The notes below the pieces were generated by a model, which had not been told where the DNA came from, made no database searches, and saw only the letters and a program-made list of their open reading frames with translations. Of a stretch of 64,000 bases of DNA, positions 36,418 through 46,386 are shown piece by piece (within the stretch, counting starts at the first letter, position 1; each line of letters begins with the position of its first letter). This DNA comes from Platanthera guangdongensis (lineage: Eukaryota; Streptophyta; Magnoliopsida; Asparagales; Orchidaceae). Location of the stretch: assembly GCA_039583875.1 (NCBI GenBank), contig CM077153.1, positions 68,952,482-69,016,481 of the forward strand, given 5' to 3'. The position numbers and the translations under genes were made by a program.

Positions 36418-37348
36418 TGTAACACCTCCCCTGTAATGACTATATAATATGGGTTCAGTCGGGGCCCCACAACATACGGACGCCATAGCTTTAGCATTAA
36501 AAGATGATATTAACTACCCAACTCAAAACTCAGAGTAAAGCAACAGAGAAAACATACCAACAAAAACAAGAAGTTATCCACTACCAAACAGGAGTATCAA
36601 AATGGCCTTAAGGCCTTACACAAAATAAGTCCATGACCATAAGGTCAAACATCAACGTGCAAAAGCACCCCTAGGCTACCTCGGCATGCAAGACGGAAAT
36701 GCCAAAATCATGGAGCATCACAATCAAGAAAAAAACAGCTAGTAAGCATGGTAATCTCTTCATGAGGCTTAGGCCTTTTCAGCCGACGCACTTGCTCCCG
36801 CTCGCGACCCTTGCCCTGTAAAAATTTACGGTAACGTGGGTCAGCAAAGGCTGACCTCTACTGTGTAACCAACACATCTCCTCCCAGTAGCCCCTAATGG
36901 ACCCCGGGGTACACCTCCAACCTGCAAGTCAGCACTTCGTATGTCATATATATATAAACATGTAAAGCTTTAAAACAGGTTTGGATGTCTCAAACAAAAA
37001 ACATGTTTACAGTGTTGATCATATAATTAAAGGGGCCTACTATGCAACATGTATGCAAACCCGGGATTCACCCAAGGCACCCAATCGTGTATGCATCTAG
37101 CACATCTTCATAACATGTCAACTGCGTACTTACAATTTCCCCCATCGGCATCAAGCCGCAAACAAAAGGGTACTGCAATTCCCCTAACTGCATACAAGCC
37201 TCCACATGGAAATCTTGCCAAGGCCCCACCCACTCCTGGATCTTAGACCCGGGCTTGCCTGTAAACTCTGACTTCGCACATCAGGATTCCATCTCACACA
37301 CAAACTGATTCTAAGAACTCTCGCCAGACCCCACCCGCTCGTGGGCAT
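36418..37348 (-). repeat. 5' LTR of the chromovirus, truncated
   Basis: Same start as 29955 (TGTAACACCTCCCCTG). It is followed through to the CCACCCGCTCGTGGGC phrase (30846 in the other copy), where the match stops at the start of a miniature LTR element. Confidence 0.85.
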
Positions 37349-37804
37349 TGTTGAGATTATATTAGCCAGTAGGACACATGTGTGTGGGACCGCATATTTG
37401 GCTTCCCCATCGCACTCCAGGTCTGTGTGTTGACCCCGGTGGGCCCCCTTGTGGCGGAATATCCACACGGTCCTGTGATTGGGGTTAATCCCACACTGCC
37501 TACAGACTTCTCCCCTTTGTGTTCATGTCGCCACCCTTCATCTCAAAACCTAGGTTTTGAGATGAACTAATGGGTTGGCGGGTTCTAACTTGGTATCAGA
37601 GCAGGTTGTCCTGCTGCGGGGGTGTGTTGAGATTATATTAGCCAGCAGGACACGTGTGTGTGGGACTGCGTATTTGGGTTCCCCATCGCGTTCTAGGTCT
37701 GGGTGTTGACCCCGGTGGTCCCCCTTGTGGCGGAATATCCTCGCGGTCCTGTGGTTGTGGTTAATCCCACATCGCCTGCAGACTTCTCCCCTTTATGTTC
37801 ATGT
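37349..37804 (+). mobile_element. TRIM/SMART-type miniature LTR element, right LTR truncated
   Basis: A first LTR of about 240 bp, TGTTGAGATTATATTAGCC... to about 37588, is followed by TGGTATCAGAGC (37591-37602, tRNA-iMet primer site) and a G-rich GCTGCGGGGGTG (37613-37624). At 37625 the same LTR begins again and runs to 37804, where it is cut. The internal domain is only about 36 bp and holds essentially a primer site and a polypurine-like tract. It encodes nothing, so it would depend on proteins of another element. Plant TRIMs and SMARTs have this plan. The exact 3' LTR end is uncertain. Confidence 0.78.
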
Positions 37805-38340
37805 ACTGATGACAAGTTTTAGTCATCGTTTTTTAGGCTAGTTTAGTTTAAATTTTCCAAGGTTTAAGTATTATTTTTTTATATTTTATGTATGCTATGT
37901 TTTAATATTTCATTTTTAATAATATGTTTTAATATTATGTTTGTTATGTTGTATTGTGTTGTTTGTTATGTTTTTGTTATTTTAGTTTTTATGTTTTGTT
38001 ATTTATGACATTTTTATGTTTGTTGTTGTGTTTTAGTCAATGTTTTAGTTATTTCATCTTAAAGCATAACTAATGCATGTTTTATTTTTGTAGGTGCAGC
38101 CCACATGGTGCATGGCTGGCCCTCTTCAAGTGTAGCCCAAGCCTCCTCATGGTGAACTCGAGCCCACTTCATTGGTGCAGCCAGCCCACTTCATTGGTGC
38201 ATCCCGAGCCACTTCAATGGTGCAGCCCGAGCCTCTTCAAGTGCAGCCCACTTCAACCATGTAGCCGGCTAGCCCACATGATGGTTAAAACTCCAAAATT
38301 ATTTACGGTCACGCGGCGACCCGACGGTTTTATTTGAGAA
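37805..38340. other. Unassigned AT-rich DNA with a short phrase repeat
   Basis: It begins TGATGACAAGTTTTAG, which could be an LTR edge. Positions 37850-38080 are T-rich. Positions 38090-38275 repeat a phrase like GCCCACTTCATTGGTGCAGCCCGA about five times. No gene is seen. Confidence 0.35.
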
Positions 38341-40145
38341 AAGCGGATTTGATTTTATTTAGAAAACGGGGCGCGCGTATTTATTTATTTGGATATAAAA
38401 CGGTTTAGATCGAGTTTTAACGAAAGGAGGCAAGTGCACCTATCGTGAGTAGTACAGGATATTCCGGGTGGAATATCAAGGTCGTATTGTTCTCGGGGTC
38501 GGTTCGATTATTTCTACTCTTCCCTGGAGAGGACTATTATTTTACCGATAATTATCTTGTCGGGATATTTTATATATATAAAAAAAATGCAGAAAAAGGA
38601 AATGAAAACATAAAAAGAAAGCAATAAGGTGGTGCCGATGAAGAGCTTAGCTCGATGGCACCGAAAAAACAATTGAACTAAAATAGACTTTAAATAAAAA
38701 GAGCTCCTAAATTTCTAATTAATTAAGGCGGAGACTTGGCCGTGGAGGTTCCACTAAAATGAGCTCACCTATCTCTAGGACTATCGCCCACCTGAACGCT
38801 AAGACTATTCGACCGGGCTCCCGTCCGACGAAGGATTCCTCTTAACGCCCGCATTACGCTAAGAACCCCGCTATTGGGTGGGGAACCCAATCCGGTAGAG
38901 TTGGCGCGCCTCCTCTCTCGAGGGTTAGTGCGGAACTCTCTTTACCAAGGGGTGATCGGTCCATATGCACGGCCTCTCGACTAGCTAGAATATGGACTAC
39001 GGAAATAGGGCCCACGCATCGATATGTGGTCCTACGCGTCGTTAACCCCGGGCAAACCTTAAGTACTTTTAATTAATTAGAAAGATATGACCTTTAATTA
39101 TTTTAAGCTATTTTATCTGTCCTAATGCTCTTCGATGCCGAGGGCTAAGAACGATTAGCCACTCATCGGAATGGGGACGGCTTGCGATGAAAAGCAGAAA
39201 ATAAAGCAGTAAAGAAAGCGGTAAATGAAAGCGATAAAATGAAAGCAGTAAGGAAAGCAGAAAATTGCAAGTCCTACCCAAACGAGTAGGACTGAAGAAA
39301 GCTGTAAATTGCGAGTCCCGGCGTAAATGCGTGGGCGGGAGAAAGATAGCGGGTCCTACTCAAACGAGTAGGACTAAATAAATGCAACACACGCACACAC
39401 TCGACAGAAAGTAAAACTCACACACACGCTCTCTCGACATAAATGAAAACACACACACACAAATCCTACTCAAATGAGTAGGGAAAATTACGACCTGCCA
39501 TTTAACTCGAATGAGTAGGCGGAAATAAAGAAAATTACAAACTCACGCACTCTACAGAAAGTAAAATAAGCAAGCGTCATTTAACTCTTAACGAGTAAGC
39601 GGAAATAAATGCGCATACATAAAAAATTGCAAAAAAAACTAAGTTACCGAAAAATTAAAACAACTGCATTTCTACCGCTAGAATGCGGTAGAAATGCGTA
39701 AAAAAGTGAAAATAAAAATTAAATGAGCGAAAAAGTTTTGCAAACAAAAATGAAAATGCAAGTGCTTGGAAAATAAAAATGAATACATTTCTACCGCTAA
39801 AATGCGGTAGAAATGATTAAAATGAAGACCGAAAAATAAAAGGAGCAAAAGTTTAAACGAAAAATCAAAGTGCACGAAAAATTAAAACGACTATATTATC
39901 ATTCCTATAACTCCGTAAAAATGCTAAAAAAGTGCGAATAAAGGGAAAAGAACGAAAAAGTTTTACGAAATAAAAAGCTAAGTTAAAAAAGAGGAAAAAC
40001 ACTTTGAAAACGTTTTTACGGATCTATAGGGATGAATTAGAAACTATAAAAATCTAAGTTATGTTAAAATTCAACAAACCGCAGACGCCCCCTTGGATAC
40101 CCTGTTGAAAACTCAACAAACCGAAGGAGAATACGCCCACTTATA
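38340..40145 (-). repeat. Diverged Athila-type LTR
   Basis: AGGCAAGTGCACCTATCG near 38428 and GGACTATTATTTTACCGAT near 38530 match the start of the Athila LTR at 49928 (49980-50085) with the same order and spacing. GTGGAGGTTCCACTA near 38741 also corresponds. It is therefore a related but older LTR in minus orientation. Positions 39440-39600 and 39660-39810 show local repeats (AACGAGTAGG, CATTTCTACCGCTA). Its right end is cut by, or adjoins, a copia LTR. Confidence 0.55.
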
Positions 40146-41920
40146 TGTTGAAAGTTCTCCCGGATCGTGGAGTTAGCAGGGGTTATCTCAACAAAGCAGT
40201 AACAACCAGCAACACATACAGCACAAGCTTCTTTATTGATCAAGAGCAAACTTCTTTACACAGCGAGACATACATGGCGAGACATGCTTCACCAAAACCC
40301 AACACCGGGAGAGCAGAGACAGTTACAAAGACAACAACAAAAAACAAGACGCGCGGACTCAATCAACAAGCCGCCGACCTACTGCTGTGGAGTCCGCTCA
40401 GTCCGCCAGGTCGCCAGACCGCAACCCAAGCCGCGCGGACTCACCCTTCCAATGCTAGCTCTTCACCGCCGGTCTGCACGCCGCCAGACCGCACAAGCTG
40501 CGCCACCGAATGGAACAGTCCGCCTGAAGCAGGCGACTTCCTGAACCCCGAACCAAGTTGCCAAAGAGAAGACCGTCTGGTCGCAATCCGCGACCTGCTG
40601 TTTACCGCCTGTTGCTTAACCGCAGAGTCCGCACTGTCCCTGACCGCAATCAGAGCCAAGTCCTGGCTTTCCAGCGCTATCCGCACAACCTGCACAGCAC
40701 AACCGGGTCAACTCTCTATCCGCGCGGACACAAAGTCCAGACCGCAGCAACTTACGCGAGCTCAATTACTGTTCACTTACTTCGGTCTAGGTTCCTCTTT
40801 TTCCTGATGTGACATGGGTCCTATTTATAGGCACGACGATGAGTATGGTCACCGCCCTAGCCGATAGGATCACCGCCACATTCCGCAGCTAGAACAAGTG
40901 TGTCCGCCAGCCCGCGGACACACATACCAGTTCGCCGCTCCTGTGCAGATAGCCAGTCCGCCCCAGCTTCTCCAAGGCCGGACTCCAATATCCAGTCCGC
41001 CTTGCCGCCAGAGGCCAAGCCAGGACCACCACAGCCGGACTCCACAACAGCCGTGCCCGCCAATCTGCGGACAAGGCATCAGCCCGCAAACCCCGAGCCC
41101 GCAGCTTTGCCATCAAGGCACCTGCCGGACTCAGCGGACACCCGGCTATCGTCCGCATAACCCAAGTCCATTACCCCAACTCCAAGGCACCTCCGGACTT
41201 AGCGGACACGCCAAACCAGTCCGCTAACAGCAGACTCCAGTCCGCAACTCCTGAGTCCATAACCTCGTCACAAGGCTAAACCGGACTCAGCGGACTCCGG
41301 CTCCAGTCCGCACGCTCCTGCACAAGCAATTCTCCAGTCCGCATTTCCCAAGCTAGCAAACAAGGCATCAGCACTTCTACTACGCTTGGCGGACTGAGAA
41401 ACCAGCCTGCGCTCCAATGCGCGATCTCCCCGAACTGAGCCTCCTGGACTTGGTTCAATTCCCACCAAGTCCAGCCCACTGGCTGCAAGAGCCAGTCCGC
41501 ACTTACTGGCGGACACTGGATCTAGCCCGCCATACCGGGCGACCTCCAGTTTCTGTCCGCGCTGACCGGCGGTCTCCGCGACTTCTACTTGCCGCTCCAC
41601 TGGAGCAAGACCAAGGCAACTGCCAAACCGGTCTGCCGAGCTCCAGTTCTTCAGTCCGCTTCATGCCGGACTCCGCGGATAGCATTCCTGTCCGCCCGGT
41701 TACTTTCTGGGAGTCAACCGCCTGCTGAGCATACACTGGCCTGTCAGACCGCCACTGCTGTCCGCGTAGTCCGCGCGAACAGACCGCCCAGGCCGCCACA
41801 GAGCAAACCGCCTGTAACATCCCTGCCGACCTAGCAGTCCGCCAACCCAGTCCGCGTAGTCCGCGCGGATAGGTTTCCCAAGCCATCCATTCACCCACTT
41901 TCACTTCACAGAATTCAACA
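40146..41920 (-). repeat. 3' LTR of a copia-derived element (minus)
   Basis: TGTTGAAAG...GAATTCAACA, ending in perfect 7-bp inverted repeats (TGTTGAA/TTCAACA), 1775 bp. The next bases are a polypyrimidine tract, so on the minus strand it follows a polypurine tract and is the 3' LTR. It is filled with AGTCCGC/GCGGACT words, for example near 40380-40440 and 41760-41870. A TATA box is seen on the minus strand at 40821-40830. Confidence 0.7.
40821..40830 (-). promoter_or_regulatory. TATA box of the copia-derived LTR
   Basis: CTATAAATAG on the minus strand, about 675 bp upstream of the LTR's end in sense orientation, in a GC-rich setting. Likely core promoter. Confidence 0.55.
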
Positions 41921-41930
41921 CTCCCCTTGA
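41921..41930 (-). other. Polypurine tract of the copia-derived element
   Basis: TCAAGGGGAG on the minus strand directly precedes TGTTGAATTC, the start of the LTR in sense orientation. Confidence 0.75.
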
Positions 41931-42209
41931 AGTGAGAAGTGGTGAATAACTCCAGCAGCTCCCGTAACCTTGCACCTGGTCCTTCCGATAGCATCTACGA
42001 AGAGATGTCCAAGACATAGTCCTCGCCCCGCATATCATGGACCATGAGGGAGCCCTCCAGCATCTCCCAAAAGGAGCCATGCTTCCCTCTGCCTTCTTTA
42101 GCTTCAACCTCCACTCATGCATCACAGGAGTATCACCAACTTCCTTGGACTCAAGAGCCCAAGCCTCGTTGCCTCTGAGAGAAGTCACCTCTTCAGACTT
42201 GGTGTCAAC
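41931..42209 (-). pseudogene. 3' end of the copia-derived ORF
   Basis: Removing the insertion 42210-48671 and one TCAAC copy brings this segment in frame with the integrase-linker ORF at 48672-49927. The reading continues as SEEVTSLRGNEAWALESKEV and runs across the polypurine tract into the LTR start. It is not RNase H: none of the copia RNase H blocks (SAEAEYRA, ADxLTK) are found. The original element therefore went from integrase linker straight to its 3' end, lacking the RT/RNase H half. Product unknown. Confidence 0.5.
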
Positions 42210-42479
42210 TGTAACATCCCTAGCCGATCCAACGTGACAGCGTCACGGCTCCGCTCTAGGAGACGCTACCGGGCTGCAGCCCAAGCACTCCAACCCCTCT
42301 CCATCCACAGGCGGGTTGTTGGTGGCCACAGCCTCCCTTTGATGAGGTAAACTCGATAGTCAAGCCCGCACTACGGGGACTTCCCAGGAGGTCACCCATC
42401 CCAGTACTACTCCAGCCCGAGCACGCTTAACTATGGAGTTCTTTCAACTCTCATCACCAATTGATCTGTGATTGTAACA
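42210..42479 (-). repeat. Cassandra-like 5S-bearing LTR segment
   Basis: The segment TGTAACATCC...GATTGTAACA (TG...CA, about 270 bp) carries a 5S rRNA-like stretch on the minus strand (42364-42441). Cassandra TRIM elements of plants are defined by 5S-derived sequence within their LTRs. It lies exactly between the left target duplication (TCAAC, 42205-42209) and the TR-GAG LTR, sharing the bases TGTAACA (42473-42479) with the latter. There is no primer site beside it, so it would be a solo LTR or fragment. Confidence 0.55.
42364..42441 (-). pseudogene. 5S rRNA-derived segment
   Basis: On the minus strand GAACTCCATAGTTAAGCGTG and GGATGGGTGACCTCCTGGGA match the conserved middle and 3' parts of plant 5S rRNA, including the A-box and C-box regions of the internal Pol III promoter. 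The first roughly 30 bases of 5S rRNA are missing and the 3' end diverges, so this is not a ribosomal gene. Whether Pol III still uses it is unknown. Confidence 0.82.
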
Positions 42480-44757
42480 CCCCGAAGTCAAGAGGATCAT
42501 TTTGAGCAAAATCGGGTTCAGGCATGGGTGACACGGCCTGGGACACGGGCGTGTCCCAGGGCGTGTCAGTTGACACGGCCTGCGACACGGGCGTGTCGCA
42601 GGGCGTGTCGAGGTTGTGTCGACGATCGGCTTTGGTGTCGACGATTTTCGCTCGACATCGTCGAGAGGGGGCACACGGCCCAGGACACGGCCGTGTCGGA
42701 TGCCGTGTCGAATGCTCGACGAGTGTTACGCGACGATCGTCGAGTATCGAGTTCCAGTGAGGACACGGCCTGTGACACGGGCGTGTCACAGGGCGTGTCA
42801 GTGGGCGTCAAATTCAGCTCGACGTCTCGGGTTAGGGCGTGTTTGCGGGACACGGGTGTGTCCTGGTGCACACGGCCATGAACACGGGCGTGTGCCAAGC
42901 CGTGTGCCAGGCCGTGTGAAGTCTCGGGTTGATTTGGGATTATTTCTGTTGAGGTACACGGCCTCAGACACGGGCGTGTCTGAGGGCGTGTCGGGTACAC
43001 GGCCGTGACACGGGCGTGTCACACGGGCGTGTACTGGCTGGATTGAGTCGGTTGTCTGCCGCTTAGGGGGAAACGGCCTGTGACACGGGCGTGTCACAGG
43101 GCGTGTCAGGCCGTGTTCAGGGTTTTCTGGCCAGATCTGAGCCGTTTGTTTCCCTCTTCCTGGATCCAAGGGCTGGGCTTTGTCCAGGTGTCTAGGAGGC
43201 CGAGAATTAGAAAATAAATTCTCTTATCTTCTCTTCTTCTTCTTCTTCATCTTCATTCCAAGAGAGAGAAAGAAGAAAGGCCTAAGGGAGAGAGAAGGGA
43301 GGAGTCTTCCAGCTACTGTAGGAGCTGCGGAGTGCGGAGCGAAGATCCGAGAGCGGATTCGTGAAGGCAGAGCCGAGGCGGTGATTTCCATCCGGCTACT
43401 TCATGGCGCCGAAGCGATCTTCAAGGGTAACGATCTCCTTCTTGGACATCGAAGTCCTTCCTTTATACATGTGCTTGGAATCCTCCACCAAGAGGTGGAT
43501 TTGCGGAAGAGATTCCTTTATGAGTCTGCATTTAGAGCCGGAAATATGGAGTACGGCATAGGCATGCTGTGTGAAGCCCATCTGGACCGGTAGTCTGGAT
43601 TGGTGATGTTCATGGGTAAACCGGAGATGACTCCGTGGCTTTGATGATGTGCAGAACGGATTTCTGTTGTGATGAATGTATGGATGTGATGAATGTGAGG
43701 AGGCTTTGGCAAAGCTCCTGGTTATGAGATGATCAATTGGTAACATGCCTGGGGAGCTCGTGATAAACCCGACTGTTACACCACCTGTGTGGGTTGATCT
43801 AGTTAGGAAGGGATCGATGGGTGGCAATGCTAGGGGAGCCGAGTTAAACCCGGGTTGCTGCACCACATAGTGTGGGTCGATCGGATTAGGAGGGGGGTCG
43901 ATGGGTAGACATTGCCTGGGGAGCTTAGATAAACCCGGCGTGCTACACCACATGTTGTGGGTTGACCTACTCTGTTTGTTGGATGCTGTGAGGGTGGACC
44001 TCTGAGTGGCTTGGGCGGGATGTCGCCAGCTTGCGAGATTGGTGGACTAGGGCCGGTCAACCAACAAGTTAACACCTCGAGAGACAGCGGTGTACGACGA
44101 TGGATTCCGGTACACCAAGAAGGTGCCCTGAGTGCACGAAGCGTTGGTGGACTCCAGCGTTTGTGATGTGATGTGTTTGTTAGTGGCATAAAGAGAATGA
44201 TCTATCTATGATGTGGTTTGGTGATGTTTGATGATACTTGATGAGCACTGTATACAGGGAAGGAACCACTACCCCGGGTAGGGGGTAGGGTCGTTATAAT
44301 GGGTCAGCCAAATGCTGACCGTTACTTTGTTTTTTGGTTTGTCTTGGATGTGAAATTACAGGTGTTGCGGCTGGAAATGCATAAGAATGGCTAGCTTGAT
44401 GAGGCCCTTGAAGGCCATGCGGAGAGGGTTGTTTGGATTTCATGTGTGGCCGGCCTGCGTGCCGATGTACGAAATTATTGTTGTGTAAAGAAGAACCTGT
44501 AAGGCCATAAGGCCAGGGTGTGTGAGTTGTATACATTCCTGGTGTTGGTATATATATAAATGTGATTTTTATATATGGTGGACATTCTGGTTTGAGTTCA
44601 GGCTAACATAAAATATGCTGCGCTAGAATGGAATGAGTTAAGGATACGCGTCGATTTTGATTTCCACACGTGATTCCGTCGCTTTGTCTGTGAGATATGG
44701 CGTGGGGCCCCGGCCGGACCCACCGTTATATGTCATGTGACAGGTGGGGGCGTTATA
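42473..44757 (+). repeat. 5' LTR of the gag-only element
   Basis: TGTAACACCCCGAAG...GGGGGCGTTATA. U3 carries five 38-bp nested palindromes (42530-42567, 42572-42609, 42762-42799, 42955-42992, 43070-43107). The open frames running through here reflect the absence of stops in GC-rich repeats rather than genes. A TATATATAAAT stretch occurs near 44549. The final C of the GTTACA end is mutated to T. Confidence 0.92.
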
Positions 44758-44760
44758 AAG

Positions 44761-44772
44761 TGGTATCAAAGC
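44761..44772 (+). other. Primer-binding site, tRNA-iMet type
   Basis: TGGTATCAAAGC three bases after the LTR, one mismatch from TGGTATCAGAGC. Confidence 0.85.
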
Positions 44773-44925
44773 GAGGTTGAGATTGTTTGGGAGGAGAGAA
44801 CATAAATGAACTCATGAATGTCCACTAGGAATGTATGTCATGCACATGATGTGCGTGAGGGTGTAGGCAATGTACCAGTACCGTTCTGATTTGGAAGAAT
44901 TTAATGGTGTTCTGTACATTTATAG

Positions 44926-46074
44926 GTGGCGAGGGATGGAGCTGGGCCGTCTGAGCCCCAGCGGTCGGATGAAAGTGCAGCACCCGTGGAAGCGCCGATG
45001 CCTCCCTCGGTAGAGGCTATACGGGTGGTAGCGGAGACAGTGCTTGCAGTGTTACAAGCACAACCAACTGGACAGGCAAGATCTGGTGGAAGGCAAGAGC
45101 ATGCTGCCGAGGTGGTGGAAGCGCAAGCAAGTGACGATGCCTTGTCACGTTTTATGCACTTTCACCCACCTACGTTTGGTGGAGCGCTTTCACCAACGCA
45201 GGCAGAAGATTGGTTGGCAAGAGTAAAAAGGATCCTAACCGCAATCAGGACGGTCGAAGAACAGAAAGTGATGTTGGCCACTTTTCTGTTGGAAGGAGAT
45301 GCGAGATTGTGGTGGGATGAGATTGAAGTGCACCACTTGGCAGGGCGAGGTTTAACGGAGATTTCGATGGAGGAATTCTCCCAACTATTTTTAGCCAAGT
45401 ATGTGCCAGTGTCGCAGAGGATTGCGATGGAAAATGAGTTTCTCCGCTTGGTGCAGGGTGAGCGAGATATTGATACCTACCTGCATGAATTTACAAGATT
45501 GGGGAGATATGCGGGATCGACCTTTGCGGAGGAAGCGCGAAAGACAAATCAGTTTTATGGAGGATTGCGGGATGAATTGAGGTTGGAACTTCCGAGTTCC
45601 GTGAGCCAAGGCTTTCAGGCGTTGGTCGATACAGCTCGTGCCTTGGAGAAGGATATGAAGCGAGTACAGGAGAATAAGCGACTGGCAAGGGAAAAGTCTG
45701 AGTTGAAAGAATCGGAGTTTCGACGACAAGAGAAGAAAAGATTTAGGCCGGTGGACGTAGCTCCGTCGACTGTTTCTTCGGGGGCGACGTATGGGCCAGG
45801 ACGTGTGGATACACGTAGATGTTATAAATGTGGGCAGCAAGGACACATCGCAAAATTCTGTTGGAATGTCCCTCCAGGGAGTGAGAAAAAGACAGGTGCG
45901 TCATATGAAGAAAAAGGGAAAGCAGTGGCCGAATCATCTGCACCCCGGACGCAACCTAGATTGCATGCGATAGAAGTGCAAGAGCCGCAAAGCTCAGTTG
46001 GTGAAATTCAGCCTCGAGCGGTTCATTTATCATTCAATCGCGAATTTCAAAATCGGGAGGCTGAGAGGAAGTGA
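44926..46074 (+). CDS. gag: Gag polyprotein (capsid plus CCHC nucleocapsid), apparently intact
   Basis: A 382-codon open frame. Domains: a low-complexity Ala/Gln-rich start (1-75), a Retrotrans_gag capsid domain at about 80-250 (FHPPTFGG, EDWLARVKRI, EGDARLWWDEI, FLAKYVPVSQR, FTRLGRYAG), a basic Lys/Arg/Glu-rich helix-like stretch (255-290) and one zinc knuckle, CYKCGQQGHIAKFC, near 302-315. The frame opens with GTG directly after an in-frame TAG. The first in-frame ATG is codon 25 (44998). An upstream ATG at 44846 or 44849 could be joined by splicing 44855-44925 (GTGAGG...TTATAG). It would build particles and bind RNA. No protease or polymerase frame follows. Confidence 0.85.
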   Translation: MARDGAGPSEPQRSDESAAPVEAPMPPSVEAIRVVAETVLAVLQAQPTGQARSGGRQEHAAEVVEAQASDDALSRFMHFHPPTFGGALSPTQAEDWLARVKRILTAIRTVEEQKVMLATFLLEGDARLWWDEIEVHHLAGRGLTEISMEEFSQLFLAKYVPVSQRIAMENEFLRLVQGERDIDTYLHEFTRLGRYAGSTFAEEARKTNQFYGGLRDELRLELPSSVSQGFQALVDTARALEKDMKRVQENKRLAREKSELKESEFRRQEKKRFRPVDVAPSTVSSGATYGPGRVDTRRCYKCGQQGHIAKFCWNVPPGSEKKTGASYEEKGKAVAESSAPRTQPRLHAIEVQEPQSSVGEIQPRAVHLSFNREFQNREAERK

Positions 46075-46372
46075 ACTGATGTGAAGCATGTCGATGTTAT
46101 GCATGTTTTGTAAACTATGTTTTGATGAATCATAGCTGATGTACAACACTTTTGGCTGATGTAAATGATGTTGATACTTGTGATTGTGCCGAAATCAATC
46201 AATTCTGTCGTTTTGTTTGAGGTCTTATGTGGTTGAATGTGCACAAGTGGAAGCTAGGGATGTTTGTTGTGTTGTCTGTTTGTTAGTGTGTGCGGAGGCT
46301 TGCGGTGTAAGCTTTGAGCATGTTGTGACTAATTGGCTATGTGGAGTCAAATTTCGAGGACAAAATTATTTG
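46075..46372 (+). other. Noncoding tail of the gag-only element
   Basis: Between the gag stop and the polypurine tract there is only 300 bp of T/G-rich DNA with no pol homology. It ends with the CAAATTTCGAGGACAAAATT phrase that commonly precedes the polypurine tract in plant chromoviruses (46346-46368). Confidence 0.6.
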
Positions 46373-46385
46373 AAGGGGGGGAGGA
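46373..46385 (+). other. Polypurine tract of the gag-only element
   Basis: AAGGGGGGGGAGGA directly upstream of the 3' LTR start TGTAACACC at 46387. Confidence 0.88.
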
Positions 46386-46386
46386 T

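Larger units (their letters stand above)
29955..37348 (-). mobile_element. Tekay/Del-like chromovirus (Ty3), dead, 5' LTR truncated
   Basis: Minus-strand element. The 3' LTR is 29955-32125, the interior 32126-36417, and the 5' LTR starts at 36418 but is cut at 37348 by a miniature LTR element. Primer site, polypurine tract and gag-protease-RT-RNase H-integrase order are all present. The C-terminal region matches the chromovirus tail. Stops and shifts occur throughout. No target duplication can be tested, because the right end is lost. Confidence 0.88.

Noticed and set aside
40145..40807. 220-codon open frame at 40145-40807 and the frames in 40.9-41.9 kb
   Set aside because: They lie within a copia-type LTR rich in GTCCGC words, on several frames and both strands, with no domain. 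I take them as chance.
42364..42441. Functional 5S rRNA gene
   Set aside because: Only about two thirds of 5S is present and the ends diverge. It fits a 5S-derived LTR segment.
42530..43107. CRISPR array
   Set aside because: Repeats are palindromic with irregular spacing and no unique spacers, within a plant LTR.
42444..43169. Overlapping minus- and plus-strand open frames rich in TRPCHRPC or GVSQGVS repeats
   Set aside because: These are translations of the palindrome array in several frames at once, caused by lack of stop codons in the GC-rich words.
43180..43593. 137-codon open frame inside the gag-only LTR, repeated at 47094-47507
   Set aside because: It starts in the LTR, has no recognisable domain and is made of Lys/Arg-Glu low complexity. 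Being identical in both LTRs only reflects LTR duplication.
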